Notes: generated by a model from the sequence alone, not told the origin. A stretch of DNA of 64,000 nt from Azophilus sp965215035 (GCA_965215035.1 OZ244040.1:372001-436000), one strand, 5' to 3'. Counted from the stretch's first letter, positions 43,830 through 54,061 are shown. Translations and numbers: made by a program.

Positions 43830-44037
43830 CTAAATCGGCTTGGCGGCATTCGCCCCCGAAGCCAATGCCTCTTCGATGACCCAAAGCTTGTCCCGCCCCC
43901 AAGTTACGGTGTCTCCGACACAAAAACTTGGTACGCCCCAAACCCCAAGGCTGAACATTTCGGCCTGATTGGCTTCGGCCTCGGCACGCCAGTGGTCCTG
44001 GCCGATCAGCGGCCGCAGCTCTGCCCACGGCAGACCC
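43830..44037 (-). pseudogene. DsbA/HCCA-isomerase-like C-terminal fragment
   Basis: Directly behind the molybdenum-hydroxylase FAD subunit, a minus-strand frame reads WAELRPLIGQDHWRAEAEAN, QAEMFSLGVWGVPSFCVGDT and WGRDKLWVIEEAL, ending at a TAG (43830-43832). GVWGVPSF.VG...WG.D.L..IE is the C-terminal end of 2-hydroxychromene-2-carboxylate isomerase/DsbA-family oxidoreductases. The N-terminal two-thirds is absent, and the fragment begins immediately after the neighbour's stop codon. This is best read as a truncated gene left by a deletion. Confidence 0.65.
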
Positions 44038-44039
44038 GC

Positions 44040-44837
44040 TCAGTCAGCCAACGCCGCCACCGCCCGTTTGGCCATCACCCCAACAAGGTGCGCACGGTAT
44101 TCCGCCGAGGCGTGCAGATCGTTGTTGAAGCCCGCATCGCCCACCTCCACGCTATCGAGCGACGCCGGGCTCGGGTCGATATTCAGCGCATCTTCGAGTG
44201 CCCGCGCCCGGAATGCGCACGGCCCGGCACCGGTGACGCCCACCCGCACACCCTGGTCGAACTGGGCAACCATCACCCCCACCACCGCATAGCGCGACGC
44301 CGGGTTCGGAAACTTTCGGTAGGCCGCGCGCCTCGGCACCGGGAACTCCACCGCGGTGATGATCTCGCCAGGTTCCAGAGCCGTCTCGAATAGATCCTGG
44401 AAGAAGTCGTCCCCCGCGATAGCGCGCCGGTCGGTGCGTACGGTGGCACCCAAGGCAACGACCGCGGCGGGGTAATCCGCGGCCGGGTCGCTGTTGGCGA
44501 CGGAACCGCCGATGGTGCCGCAATTGCGCACCTGGGCATCGCCGATCTGTCCGGCCAGCTCGGCCAACGCCGGAATGACCGAACGCACCGCACGGGAGCT
44601 GGCCACTTCCGCATGGCGGGTAAGGGCACCAACGGAAACCATGCTGTCGCCGAGGGAAACCCCACACAATTGCGCAACTCCCGATAGGTCGATCACGTCC
44701 GTCGGCGCGGCCAGCCGTTGCCGCATGGACGGAATCAAGGTCTGCCCACCGGCAAGGTATACCGGGTCTTCGGCAGCCGCGTACAGCGCCGCGGCTTCCG
44801 CCAGGGTGGCGGGTTTCCTGTAGTCGAACGGATACAT
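44040..44837 (-). CDS. Molybdenum hydroxylase FAD-binding subunit (CoxM-like)
   Basis: This 265-residue protein is the medium subunit of a xanthine-oxidase-family enzyme. YLAGGQTLIPSMRQRLAAPT near residue 28 and TIGGSVANSDPAADYPAAV near residue 108 are the two FAD/pyrophosphate-binding motifs. It passes electrons between the 2Fe-2S subunit and the acceptor. The gene starts right after the large-subunit stop, completing a three-gene operon (small, large, medium) on the minus strand. Length is normal, though the ending AKRAVAALAD abuts a truncated foreign fragment. Confidence 0.92.
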   Translation of the reverse strand: MYPFDYRKPATLAEAAALYAAAEDPVYLAGGQTLIPSMRQRLAAPTDVIDLSGVAQLCGVSLGDSMVSVGALTRHAEVASSRAVRSVIPALAELAGQIGDAQVRNCGTIGGSVANSDPAADYPAAVVALGATVRTDRRAIAGDDFFQDLFETALEPGEIITAVEFPVPRRAAYRKFPNPASRYAVVGVMVAQFDQGVRVGVTGAGPCAFRARALEDALNIDPSPASLDSVEVGDAGFNNDLHASAEYRAHLVGVMAKRAVAALAD

Positions 44838-47169
44838 CTAATTCCCCCTCAACGCCCGCCAAACCTGTTCCGAAGTGGCGGGCATGGCGATGTTGTGGCC
44901 GTCCAGCGCATCGCTGACGGCATTGATGATCGCCGCCGGCGAGCCGATCGCCCCGGCTTCCCCACAGCCCTTTGCGCCCAAGGGGTTATGGGTGCAGGGC
45001 GTCACCGTGGTGTCCACCACGAAGTCGGGCAGGTCATCTGCCCGGGGCATGCAGTAATCCATATAGGATCCCGTCTGCAACTGCCCGTTCTCGTCGTAGA
45101 CGCCGCGCTCTAACAGCGCCTGGCCGGCACCCTGGGCGAGCCCGCCGTGCACCTGGCCATCGACAATCATCGGGTTGATGATCTGGCCGAAGTCGTCCAC
45201 GGCAACCAAGCTGGCCAATTCGACTACCCCCGTTTCCTCGTCGACTTCCACTTCCGCAATGTGGGTTCCGGCGGGATAGGTAAAATTCTTCGGGTCGTAA
45301 AACGCCTTTTCCGACAAGCCCGGCTCCAGTTCCTCGGGATAGTCGGCAGGCACGTAGGAAGCGAATGCCACTTCCTGGATGGTGACCTGCTGATTGCCGC
45401 TTGTGAAGGTGCCGTCCTCGAACTCCACGGCATCCGTCGCTACCTGCATCATGTGCGCCGCGATCTTGCGGCCCTTGGCGATGATCTTGTCGGCGGCGCT
45501 GACCAGGGCAGAGCCGCCCACCGCCAGCGACCGGGATCCATAGGTGCCCAGGCCGAATTCCAGCCGCCCGGTATCGCCGTGCACGATCTCTATATCGTCG
45601 AACGGTACCCCGAGCTTCTCGGAAACCACCTGAGCGAAGGTGGTCTCGTGGCCCTGGCCATGGCTGTGCGAACCGGTGAACACCGTAACCGACCCAGTCG
45701 GATTGATGCGCACCTCGCCGCTCTCGTACAGGCCGACACCGGCGCCCAGCGAGATGGCAAGCTGGGAGGGCGCTAGGCCGCAGGCTTCGATGTAGCAGGA
45801 AATGCCGATACCCCGACGCCGGCCCGCCGCTGCCGACCGCCGGCGGCGCGCGGCGAAGCCGCCGTAGTCGGCGAGTTCAAGCGCCTTGTCCAGGCTCGCC
45901 TCGTAGTCGCCCGTATCGTAGACCAGCGCTACCGGGGTCTGGTAGGGAAAGTCTTCCGGCTGAATCATGTTCAGGCGCCGCAGTTCCGCCGGGTCGCGGC
46001 CGAGTTCCCGGGCGGCCGTTTCCACCAGGCGTTCCACCACAAAGGTGGCTTCCGGGCGGCCGGCGCCCCGGTAGGCGTCCACGCAAACCGTATTGGTGTA
46101 GACGCCCTGGGTCTCAACGTAGATGTTGGGCGTCTTGTACTGGCCGGCGAGCAGGGTGCCATACAGGAAGGTCGGCACCGACGACCCAAAGGTCGAGAGG
46201 TAGGCACCCAGGTTCGCCGTTGTGTGCACCCTAAGCGCGACGAAGCGCCCATCCCCGTCGAGGCCGAGTTCCGCGTGGGTGACGTGATCGCGACCGTGGG
46301 CATCGGCGAGGAAGGATTCGTAGCGATGCGCCGTCCACTTGATGGGACGGCCGAGCTTGGCCGCCGCCCAGAGCACCACGGTTTCCTCCGCGTAGACGAA
46401 TATCTTGGAACCGAACCCCCCGCCAACATCGGGAGCGACCACCCGCAGCCTGTGTTCCGGCGCGATTTGCACGAACGCCGACAACACCAGGCGTTCGAGG
46501 TGTGGGTTCTGGGTGGTTGTATACAGCCGGTAGTCGCCGCTCGCCGCGTCGAACACACCGATTGCCGCCCTGGGCTCAATGGCGTTGGGAATCAGGCGGT
46601 TGTTGGTGAGGTCGAGACGGGTGACATGGGCCGCCTCAGCAAGTGCCGCCGCCGTGGCCTCCTGGTCGCCAAGCGCCCAATCGTAGACGATATTACTGTC
46701 GAGGCCGTCGTGAATGGCCTCGGAAGCGGCGGCCGATGCCGGATCCACAACCGGGTCCAGTTCCGTGAAGTCGGTCATGACCAGTTCGGCGCCCTGTTGG
46801 GCGGCCGCCAGTGTATCCCCGACGACAAGGCCATAGGGTTCGCCCACATAGTTCACCTGGGCGACAGCCAGCGGCGGGTGTGGTGCCGAGACCATGTCGG
46901 ACCCGTCCTTGGATTTCACCAGCCAACCGCAGGGCAGGTCGCCAAGCCCGTCCGCCGCCGTATCCTGGCCGGTGTAGACCGCCAGCACACCCTCCAGCGC
47001 CAAGGCATCGGTAGCGTCAATCGCGCCGATGCGGGCGCGCGGATGGGGCGAGCGCAAAAAGACGCCGTAGGCCTGCCCCGGCTGATTGAGGTCGTCGGTA
47101 TAGGTTCCCGAGCCGGTGATGAATCGAATGTCTTCGCGGCGCTTTACCGATGCGCCGATACCGGTTTCC

Positions 47170-47177
<8 letters not shown>
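44838..47177 (-). CDS. Molybdenum hydroxylase large subunit, form II CoxL-like
   Basis: A 779-residue molybdopterin-binding subunit. The ATG at 47177 gives MSEETGIGASVKRREDIRFI and overlaps the small-subunit gene by 8 bp. Motifs include VAPDVGGGFGSK, the active-site loop AYRGAGR at about residues 368-374, and HSHGQGHETTFAQV. True form I CO dehydrogenases carry AYXCSFR with a copper-binding cysteine; AYRGAGR marks the form II group, whose substrates are mostly unknown aldehydes or heterocycles. This subunit therefore should not be called a CO oxidiser without testing. Cytosolic, works with the FAD and 2Fe-2S subunits. Confidence 0.93.
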
Positions 47178-47643
<466 letters not shown>

Positions 47644-47853
47644 CAGGTGTCCTTGGTGTCGGTCCGCCGCACCGGCGGGCAGCTCGATTTTAGCTCGCCA
47701 CTAACTGTGCCGGTCTGTGCCGGCGGCGCCTTGGTCGGCACAGCGGCTGCCAGCGGCATCGGGCTACAGCCCATAGCCAGCGTACGCCCATAGCCAACAT
47801 GGCCGCGCCGGGCCAACACACAGCCCGGCCGCCGCTGGTTGGCTCGACGCTCA

Positions 47854-48552
47854 TCACAAACCACCGCTTAAGGATACAACGCCAATGATCGAGACAATGG
47901 CAATCGCCGCCCAGAGCTTCCAGCGGCCACCGCCCCGCACCCCGGACTCGTCCCCGCTCTCGCCGGCACCGGGCCGCGCACCGCCCCGGTCAGCGATGGC
48001 CTCATCAGGCACCGTCACCCGGGCTTGCCCGGCATCCAACCCGGGCTGGTCGCCAACCGGCCCCACACCCAACGCGGTGCCCGTTGCGTCCTGTGCCGCC
48101 GCATCCGGCCCGCGTGACGACATCTGTGCGTGGAATGCCCCGAAGAAATCTTGCGCCAGCTTGCGTGCCGCACCGTCAACCAGACGCGAGCCCACCTGCG
48201 CCAACTTGCCGCCGACACTGCCGGTGGCGGCGTAGCGGAGCAGCGTCGCGCCGCCTTCATCGGCAAGCACCACCTCGACCGCCCCCTTGGCGAAGCCGGC
48301 CGCACCGCCCTTAACCGCGATGTTGAGCGTATAGCTATTGGGGGGATTGACGTCGCTGAGCTCAAGGGTAGCGTTGAAGGCGGCGTTGACGGGCCCGACC
48401 TTGGCTTTGACGACAGCCACAAACCCGCCGTCGGGCCGTTCTTTCATAGACCGGCAGCCCCTGATGCACCGCCGCAGCGTTTCCGGATCGTTTAGCGCCC
48501 GCCACACCAGGCCACGCTCGGCTGGAATGCGGTACTCGCCGGATTGCTTCAC
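47854..48552 (-). CDS. CoxG-family SRPBCC protein, membrane-anchored
   Basis: This 232-residue protein (GTG start) begins MKQSGEYRIPAERGLVWRAL, has the SRPBCC lipid/ligand-binding fold of CoxG proteins, and ends with a hydrophobic anchor LWAAIAIVSIIGVVSL. In Oligotropha, CoxG is thought to recruit CO dehydrogenase to the membrane. The central linker is glycine- and alanine-rich. It lies 210 bp upstream of the three hydroxylase genes on the same strand and probably belongs to the same transcription unit. An R2 repeat follows its 5' side at 48637. Confidence 0.88.
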   Translation of the reverse strand: MKQSGEYRIPAERGLVWRALNDPETLRRCIRGCRSMKERPDGGFVAVVKAKVGPVNAAFNATLELSDVNPPNSYTLNIAVKGGAAGFAKGAVEVVLADEGGATLLRYAATGSVGGKLAQVGSRLVDGAARKLAQDFFGAFHAQMSSRGPDAAAQDATGTALGVGPVGDQPGLDAGQARVTVPDEAIADRGGARPGAGESGDESGVRGGGRWKLWAAIAIVSIIGVVSLSGGL

Positions 48553-48636
48553 CTATCTACCCCTATCAAACCCTTCTTGAAACTACAACCCAGGGCTGGA
48601 GTTTTCAAGCCACTTGTGGGATCTGTGTGGAACACA

Positions 48637-48783
48637 GAGCCATCCCAAGGTGTTCGCTCTTGAAAGAATATTTCTGAAAGGCCATTGAGTGCCGCAGAAT
48701 ATTGCGGAATCTTTCGAAAAACATTCACAAATCATCTATACAGGGCTCCGCCAAGGGCTGGTAGACGACTTTGGGATGACCCT
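48637..48783 (-). repeat. R2 repeat, full copy (inverted)
   Basis: A 147-bp element: left GAGCCATCCCAAGG, right CTTTGGGATGACCC, and an AT-rich interior with GCAGAATATTGCGGAATC. Its reverse complement aligns with 27009-27154 across the whole length with scattered substitutions. It has no coding capacity. No clear target duplication was seen. Confidence 0.75.
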
Positions 48784-49056
48784 AGTGTGAAACAACCGCA
48801 AGCACGCAACCCCATCGACAACAGACACACTATGCCCTGTCGGCTGCGGTGGACGAACCGAAACCGAAACGGCCCCACACGGGGCATTCCCGGATGCCAC
48901 AGCGGCGGCACCCTAGGCATCGAAATCGAGTTGCCGGCCGGCGACGAAGTCGCGGATGCGCACCTTGGAATCGTCCTCGCCTCGCACATTTTCGAGCCGT
49001 CCGCGCAACCCACACCCGACGCCGGCAAAATCCGCGGCATGCCCGGCTCGGCGATG
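48784..49056. other. Gap between R2 repeat and nitroreductase
   Basis: No gene is supported. A short minus-strand frame reads GRLENVRGEDDSKVRIRDF followed by VAGRQLDFDA and a stop (around 48917-49005), which looks like the tail of a protein whose front is missing, but I cannot name it. Confidence 0.35.
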
Positions 49057-49722
49057 TCATCCTTCAAGCGCTGGCCCGTCCCAGCGTTCCAGAACGGCGA
49101 TTTCTTGCACCGGTTTGCGCTTCAGCCTAGTGAGCTGCCTGACGGGGCGGCCGAGGGGCAGCATGGCGGCAAACGCCATGTGCTCCGGCACGCCGAGATG
49201 TTCCCGCAGTTCCTTTTCCCTGGCACCGGCGAAAGTGGTCAGCGTGCCGCCGTAACCCTCGTTGCGCGCCGCGAGCAGAATGTTCCATACCAACGGGTAG
49301 ACCGAGGCACCGGAAATCACGCCAACCCGATCCAAGCCGCTATCGAACGAAGCGACGACACTGAGGTCGACGAAGACCAGCAATAACACCGGAGCCTGTA
49401 CAACGTTCTGGATATAGTGGGCGGGCACTGGTGTCGCGGCAACCTGTTCCTCCGATACCCGCGACGCATCGACTGTGTTCCAGGGTGCTTCTCCCGCCAT
49501 CACCTGGGCGACATAGCGCCTGAAGGTCGGCTCGATCAGCGCCGCCAATAGCTCGCGGGTGGCGGTGTCGCGCACCACGAGAACCCGCCAACCCTGCCGA
49601 TTGCCGCCGCTCGGGGCAAACCTGGCATGCTCCAGAATCTTGTGCAGCACACTGTCGGGAACGGGCTCGTCGGTGAACTCCCGCGCCGCGAAGGTGGTGC
49701 GCATGACATCGTACAGTTCCAT
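49057..49722 (-). CDS. Nitroreductase-family FMN oxidoreductase
   Basis: A 221-residue nitroreductase fold protein. The N-terminus MELYDVMRTTFAAREFTDEP and HARFAPSGGNRQGWRVLVVRD carry the FMN phosphate-binding residues (R..R.F; PS..N.Q.W). The C-terminal part GVISGASVYPLVWNILLAARNEGYG forms the dimer interface and flavin contact. Such flavoenzymes reduce nitroaromatics, quinones or enones with NAD(P)H. It stands alone on the minus strand, divergent from the ZIP transporter, with a 33-bp direct repeat in the gap. The substrate is unknown. Confidence 0.92.
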   Translation of the reverse strand: MELYDVMRTTFAAREFTDEPVPDSVLHKILEHARFAPSGGNRQGWRVLVVRDTATRELLAALIEPTFRRYVAQVMAGEAPWNTVDASRVSEEQVAATPVPAHYIQNVVQAPVLLLVFVDLSVVASFDSGLDRVGVISGASVYPLVWNILLAARNEGYGGTLTTFAGAREKELREHLGVPEHMAFAAMLPLGRPVRQLTRLKRKPVQEIAVLERWDGPALEG

Positions 49723-49805
49723 CGTTTCCCGCCAGCAACCAAAGGCCCATTTTAGCCCAGTTGGCGCCGCGCTCGGTCGTCCTCGCTCGAAGGCCAGGGC
49801 GGCGG

Positions 49806-49909
49806 GTGACTGCTGTATTCGTCAATTGCCACTCTGCACTTCGAAACCGAACCGGAATTTCAGCGGCAACTTGACGGTGACTGTATATTCGTTCATTGCC
49901 ATTCTGCAC
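49806..49909. repeat. Direct repeat between nitroreductase and ZIP genes
   Basis: Copies at 49806-49839 and 49877-49909 (period about 71 bp) share GTGACTG, TATTCGT.CATTGCCA and TCTGCAC. The right copy covers a TTG codon at 49896 that could be mistaken for the transporter start. The repeat may duplicate a regulatory or promoter segment. Confidence 0.6.
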
Positions 49910-49922
49910 AGGCATTACCGTC

Positions 49923-50792
49923 GTGGACAAAAACACCTTCTGGCAGTTGGCCGCCTATGGCGCCAGCATCGCCGGTGCCTCGCTGTTTGGCGGTTGGCTG
50001 CTGAATTTTTTCCGCATCGACCACAGGCGCATGCAAATCGTCATGGCCTTCGTCGCCGGCCTGGTTCTCGGCGTAGCGATTCTGCACCTGCTGCCGCACA
50101 GCCTGGCCGCACATCCCGGGCCCGGGGCCGTGGAGGCGGTGGTGGGATGGATGATGGCCGGCCTGATCGTCACCCTGGTCATGATGTACATCTTCGATTT
50201 CCACGAACACGGCTTCAGCGACGAGCACGGGAACCAACACGACCGCCCCAGCCCTGCGGCCCGCCCGATCAAAAGGTTCACCTGGGTGGGTATCGCGCTC
50301 GGCCTCGGGGTGCATTCACTCACCGAGGGCCTTACCTTAAGCTCCGTCATGCGACTGACGCACCATGGCGAGGTCACATCGGCCGGGTTTGGCGTGTTCC
50401 TGGCCATCGCCCTGCACAAGCCCCTTGATGCGCTGGCAATTCTGAGCACGATGCGGGCAAGGGGCCTCGACCGTTGGGCGACAACGGCGGCGAATTTGGG
50501 GTTTGCCCTATTGTGCCCGGCAGCGGCCTTCGCGAGCTACTGGGCCGTCACGCTGATCGGCCCCGCAGAGATGGTGGTGGTCGGCTGTGTGCTGGCGTTC
50601 GCGACAGGCTCCTTTCTGTGCATCTCGCTCCACGACCTGCTACCGGCAATTCACTTCCACAGCCACGACCGGGTGAAACTCGCCACCGGTTTCCTGATTG
50701 GCCTCGGCATCGCCTATGCGCTGCACTGGGTTGAACCGAGCGCCTTGCACGGCTGGAGCACGGGGGCAGGCGAGGCCGGCCTCAACCCTTGA
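49923..50792 (+). CDS. ZIP-family divalent metal transporter
   Basis: This 289-residue membrane protein starts at a GTG giving MDKNTFWQLAAYG; a TTG at 49896 lies in a repeat and is less likely. It has about eight hydrophobic helices. Helix IV carries the metal-binding motif GVHSLTEGLTL (H..xE) and helix V has IALHKPLDAL; a histidine-rich loop FHEHGFSDEHGNQHD sits between helices III and IV. ZIP transporters move zinc, iron or manganese into the cytoplasm. The gene end overlaps the pntB end on the opposite strand by 11 bp, so the two are convergent. Confidence 0.88.
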   Translation: MDKNTFWQLAAYGASIAGASLFGGWLLNFFRIDHRRMQIVMAFVAGLVLGVAILHLLPHSLAAHPGPGAVEAVVGWMMAGLIVTLVMMYIFDFHEHGFSDEHGNQHDRPSPAARPIKRFTWVGIALGLGVHSLTEGLTLSSVMRLTHHGEVTSAGFGVFLAIALHKPLDALAILSTMRARGLDRWATTAANLGFALLCPAAAFASYWAVTLIGPAEMVVVGCVLAFATGSFLCISLHDLLPAIHFHSHDRVKLATGFLIGLGIAYALHWVEPSALHGWSTGAGEAGLNP

Positions 50793-52143
50793 ACTCGGCG
50801 ATGAGGCCGGAGATGGATTGCTTGGCATCGCCGAACAGCATGCGGGTGTTCTCCCCGAAGAAGAGCGGGTTGTCCACACCGGAGAATCCTGATGCCATGG
50901 ACCGCTTGAGCACGAACACCGTGCGGGCGTGGTCCACGTTGATGATCGGCATGCCGAAGATCGGGCTGTTCTCGTCCTCCCGCGCCGCCGGGTTCACCAC
51001 ATCGTTGGCGCCGATCACCACCGCCACGTCGATGTTGCCCAGGCGCGGGTTGATGTCGTCCATTTCAACCAGTTCGTCGTAGGGCACGTTCGCTTCCGCC
51101 AGCAGGACATTCATGTGCCCCGGCATGCGCCCCGCCACCGGGTGAATGGCGTAGGTGACCTCGGCGCCGTTGCTCTCCAGCAGTTCCCCCAGTTCCCGCA
51201 CAACATGCTGGGCCTGGGCAACCGCCATGCCGTAGCCCGGTACAAAGGTCACGGACGAGGCGGCCTCCAGAATCAGGTAGGCGTCTTCCGTGTTGATCGG
51301 TTTCACCTCGCCTTCCACCTTGCTCGCGGTCTTGACCGCTCCGAAACCGGAGAACAGCACATTGGCCAGCGACCGGTTCATAGCCCTGCACATGATGTTG
51401 GTGAGAATGATGCCCGCCGCCCCCACCAGCGACCCGGCAACGATAAGGATATTGTTGTTGATGGCAAAGCCCGCCGCACAGGCCGCGAGCCCCGAGTAGG
51501 AGTTGAGCAGCGAGATAACCACCGGCATGTCCGCTCCACCAATGGGTAGCACAGCCATGACGCCGAACAGAAAGCTCAAGCCCAGGATGGCGTACAGATA
51601 GGGCGACTGCACCCCGGGTTCCAGGCAGAACAGCACACCACATACGGCCAGGGCAACCAGAATCAACCCGTTGACGAAGCGCTGCGCCCCAAAGACAACA
51701 GCACGGGTGGTCATAATCTCGGAAAGCTTGCCCCAGGCAACGATACTACCCGAGAAGGTCACCCCGCCGATGAGGATGGAAAGCACAATGGTGATGTCGG
51801 TAAAGGTCGTATTGCCGTTGTTGTAGAGCGCCGCCCAACCAACCAGCAGGCTGGCGACACCCCCGGAGCCGTTGAACAGAGCCACCATCTCCGGCATACC
51901 GGTCATGGCGACCCTCTGCGCCGCCAGGGCACCGATGATGGCGCCCACCGCAGCGGCGATCAGTATCCAGCGAAATTCCAGAATCTCCTGGGATAGGAGC
52001 GTGACCACCACGGCAATCAACATGCCGGCGGCAGACAGCAGGTTGCCGCGTACAGCGGTGGCCGGCGAACTGAGCCGCTTTAGCCCGAATATGAACAGGG
52101 CCGCCGCGACGATGTACCAGACATTAATGAACGCCAGGCTCAC
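50782..52143 (-). CDS. pntB: NAD(P) transhydrogenase subunit beta
   Basis: This 453-residue protein (GTG start) has nine predicted membrane helices and a C-terminal NADP-binding domain III with VPGYGMAVAQAQH, HPVAGRMPGHMNVLLAEANV and KRSMASGFSGVDNPLF. It forms the proton channel and NADP(H) site of the transhydrogenase that makes NADPH at the expense of the proton gradient. It follows pntAB with a 4-bp overlap. The three-gene split (pntAA, pntAB, pntB) is typical of alpha- and many gammaproteobacteria. Confidence 0.96.
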   Translation of the reverse strand: MSLAFINVWYIVAAALFIFGLKRLSSPATAVRGNLLSAAGMLIAVVVTLLSQEILEFRWILIAAAVGAIIGALAAQRVAMTGMPEMVALFNGSGGVASLLVGWAALYNNGNTTFTDITIVLSILIGGVTFSGSIVAWGKLSEIMTTRAVVFGAQRFVNGLILVALAVCGVLFCLEPGVQSPYLYAILGLSFLFGVMAVLPIGGADMPVVISLLNSYSGLAACAAGFAINNNILIVAGSLVGAAGIILTNIMCRAMNRSLANVLFSGFGAVKTASKVEGEVKPINTEDAYLILEAASSVTFVPGYGMAVAQAQHVVRELGELLESNGAEVTYAIHPVAGRMPGHMNVLLAEANVPYDELVEMDDINPRLGNIDVAVVIGANDVVNPAAREDENSPIFGMPIINVDHARTVFVLKRSMASGFSGVDNPLFFGENTRMLFGDAKQSISGLIAEFKG

Positions 52144-52445
52144 GCCGATTCTCCCGGCCGCCCCTTGGCATCCTTTTTCCTGAACATGCCCAACATGCGG
52201 TTTGTTACCAGGTAGCCACCCACCACGTTGACGGTCGCGAAAACCACAGCGAGCGCCCCGAGCCAGGTGGCCACCGGCGCCATGCCGGCACCCGCTGAAA
52301 TTAGCGCCCCGACGACGGTGATGCCCGAAATCGCATTGGCCCCCGACATCAAGGGGGTGTGCAGGGTCGCCGGCACCTTCGAGATGAGCTCGAAACCGAG
52401 GAAGATGGACAACATCAATACAAAGGCGAGAAATATCGCTTCCAT
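52140..52445 (-). CDS. pntAB: NAD(P) transhydrogenase subunit alpha, part 2
   Basis: A 101-residue membrane protein with three helices, beginning MEAIFLAFVLMLSIFLGFEL and containing VPATLHTPLMSGANAISGI, which is the conserved first half of the proton channel domain. In species with a split alpha subunit this is encoded apart from the soluble part. It overlaps pntB by 4 bp and starts 11 bp after pntAA, so the three genes form one operon. Confidence 0.95.
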   Translation of the reverse strand: MEAIFLAFVLMLSIFLGFELISKVPATLHTPLMSGANAISGITVVGALISAGAGMAPVATWLGALAVVFATVNVVGGYLVTNRMLGMFRKKDAKGRPGESA

Positions 52446-52456
52446 GTCCGTCTCTC

Positions 52457-53584
52457 TTAGCGGTTGCGGATGGTCTCGTTGACGATCTCGCCGTCCCGGG
52501 CGATCACGCAGCCGGCGACGATTTCATCGTCTGGGTCCAGATGCAGCGTTTTGGCATCCCGGTTCCAGAACTCATCGAGCAGGTTGACCAGGTTGGCCGA
52601 GTACATGTCGCTGGCGTGACGACACACCTCCGAGGGCAGGTTGCCGAGGCCGACGATCTTCACCCCGCCGAGGTCGACCACCTCATTTAGCACCGAGCCT
52701 TCGACATTGCCGCCCGACTCCACCGCCATGTCCACGATCACGCTGCCCGGCCGCATCGCCGCTACCATGTCGGCGGTGACGATGCGCGGTGCCGGCCGGC
52801 CGAAAACCTGGGCCGTGGTGATGGCCACATCCGCTTGGGCGAGCACCCGCTTCTGGCCCTGTCTCTGTCGTTCGAGCTGCTCCGGCGTCAGTTCTCTAGC
52901 ATAACCCTGCTCCGTCTGGCCAACTTCGCCTAGGTCGATGTCGACGAACTTCGCGCCCAGCGAGCGCACCTGCTCGGCGACCACTGGCCGCGTATCGAAG
53001 GCCTCCACCCGGGCACCAAGCCGCTTGGCGGTGGCGATGGCCTGCAAGCCGGCCACCCCCGCACCGATGACGAACACCCGGGCCGGGGCGATGGTTCCCG
53101 CCGGGGTCATCATCATGGGAAATATCTTGCGGCTGTGGTAGGCCGCCTGCAGCACGGTCACGTAGCCGGCTAGGTTTGCCTGGGAAGACAGGGCATCCAT
53201 CTTTTGCGCCCTTGTGGTGCGCGGGATCATCTCCATGGATAGAACCCCGACGCCCCGGGCCGCCAGGGATTCCACCAGGGGCTTCTCGTTGAACGGGTCT
53301 AGGAAGCTAATGTGGACACAGCCTGGTTTCAGCAACGCCGTCTCGGCCACATCCGGCTTGCGCACGCGCAGCACGATATCCGCCGAACCGAGCAGTTCCG
53401 CCCGGTCCTCACAAACTACCGCGCCGACCGCCGCATAGTCGCTGTCCGCATAGGCGGCTGCGGCACCCACGCCCGCCTGCACGGCAATCTTGAACCCGGC
53501 CTCGGTCAGCCTCCCAACACCGGCCGGCACCAGCGCCGCCCGCAATTCGCCGGGCCAGGTCTCCCTCGGCACCGCAACCCGCAT
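52457..53584 (-). CDS. pntAA: NAD(P) transhydrogenase subunit alpha, part 1
   Basis: A 375-residue soluble NAD-binding domain I protein. The start at 53584 gives MRVAVPRETWPGELRAALVP; upstream in-frame codons add only a basic extension. VFVIGAGVAGLQAIATAKRLGA near residue 165 is the Rossmann motif, and EMIPRTTRAQKMDALSSQAN is the alanine-dehydrogenase/PNT signature. It binds NAD(H) and hands a hydride to domain III of PntB. It is the first gene of the pnt operon. Confidence 0.96.
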   Translation of the reverse strand: MRVAVPRETWPGELRAALVPAGVGRLTEAGFKIAVQAGVGAAAAYADSDYAAVGAVVCEDRAELLGSADIVLRVRKPDVAETALLKPGCVHISFLDPFNEKPLVESLAARGVGVLSMEMIPRTTRAQKMDALSSQANLAGYVTVLQAAYHSRKIFPMMMTPAGTIAPARVFVIGAGVAGLQAIATAKRLGARVEAFDTRPVVAEQVRSLGAKFVDIDLGEVGQTEQGYARELTPEQLERQRQGQKRVLAQADVAITTAQVFGRPAPRIVTADMVAAMRPGSVIVDMAVESGGNVEGSVLNEVVDLGGVKIVGLGNLPSEVCRHASDMYSANLVNLLDEFWNRDAKTLHLDPDDEIVAGCVIARDGEIVNETIRNR

Positions 53585-53679
53585 GAACATCCCCAAACAG
53601 CTCCGGCGCACGGCCGAATAGCGAAAGCGGCGACTTTACTAGAGAGCACCGCGAAAGCAAGCGGCGATGAGCGCCGGTC

Positions 53680-53880
53680 AACAGCATTCCAACGTTGCCT
53701 GCCGGCCCTAGGCGCGGCCCGTGGGGTGGAAGTCGCCGGGAATCGCGTGATTGAGGCAACCGGCGGCAACCGCGAACTCAAGGGCCGCCGGCGGCGGCGC
53801 ACCGCTTAACATCGCTCCAACGTTGTCTGCCGGCCCTAGGCGCAGCCCAATATGGATGGTTTGTGAACTTTTTCGGAAGG
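53680..53880. repeat. Mosaic of R2 ends around a duplicated kdgK fragment
   Basis: Two R2-like left ends (53680-53720 and 53808-53880) share TCCAACGTTG.CTGCCGGCC and CTAGGCGC.GCCC; the second continues into R2 interior (GATGGTTTGTGAACTTTTTC). Between them lies 53725-53805, an 81-bp segment identical to 54127-54207, codons for the C-terminal region of KdgK. The copy has no start or stop and is not expressed as far as can be seen. It occupies most of the 477-bp gap before kdgK. Confidence 0.75.
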
Positions 53881-54061
53881 TCATGTACGGCCTACCTGGC
53901 TTCGGAGTCTCCCCGGTGAAGAGCGCCGGTCCGTGCCTCGGCGCGGGCCCGCGGTGACGAGTCACGACGGGAACGCGGGCCGCGCAGCCGCAGCAAGGGT
54001 TGAGGAAACTCCGGGCCATACATCCCGTGTGTCGGCAACCCGCGAGTCAACCGGAGGTTCC

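Noticed and set aside
49896..49922. TTG start for the ZIP transporter.
   Set aside because: The codon lies inside a direct repeat, and the extension is not hydrophobic or conserved-looking; GTG at 49923 is preferred.
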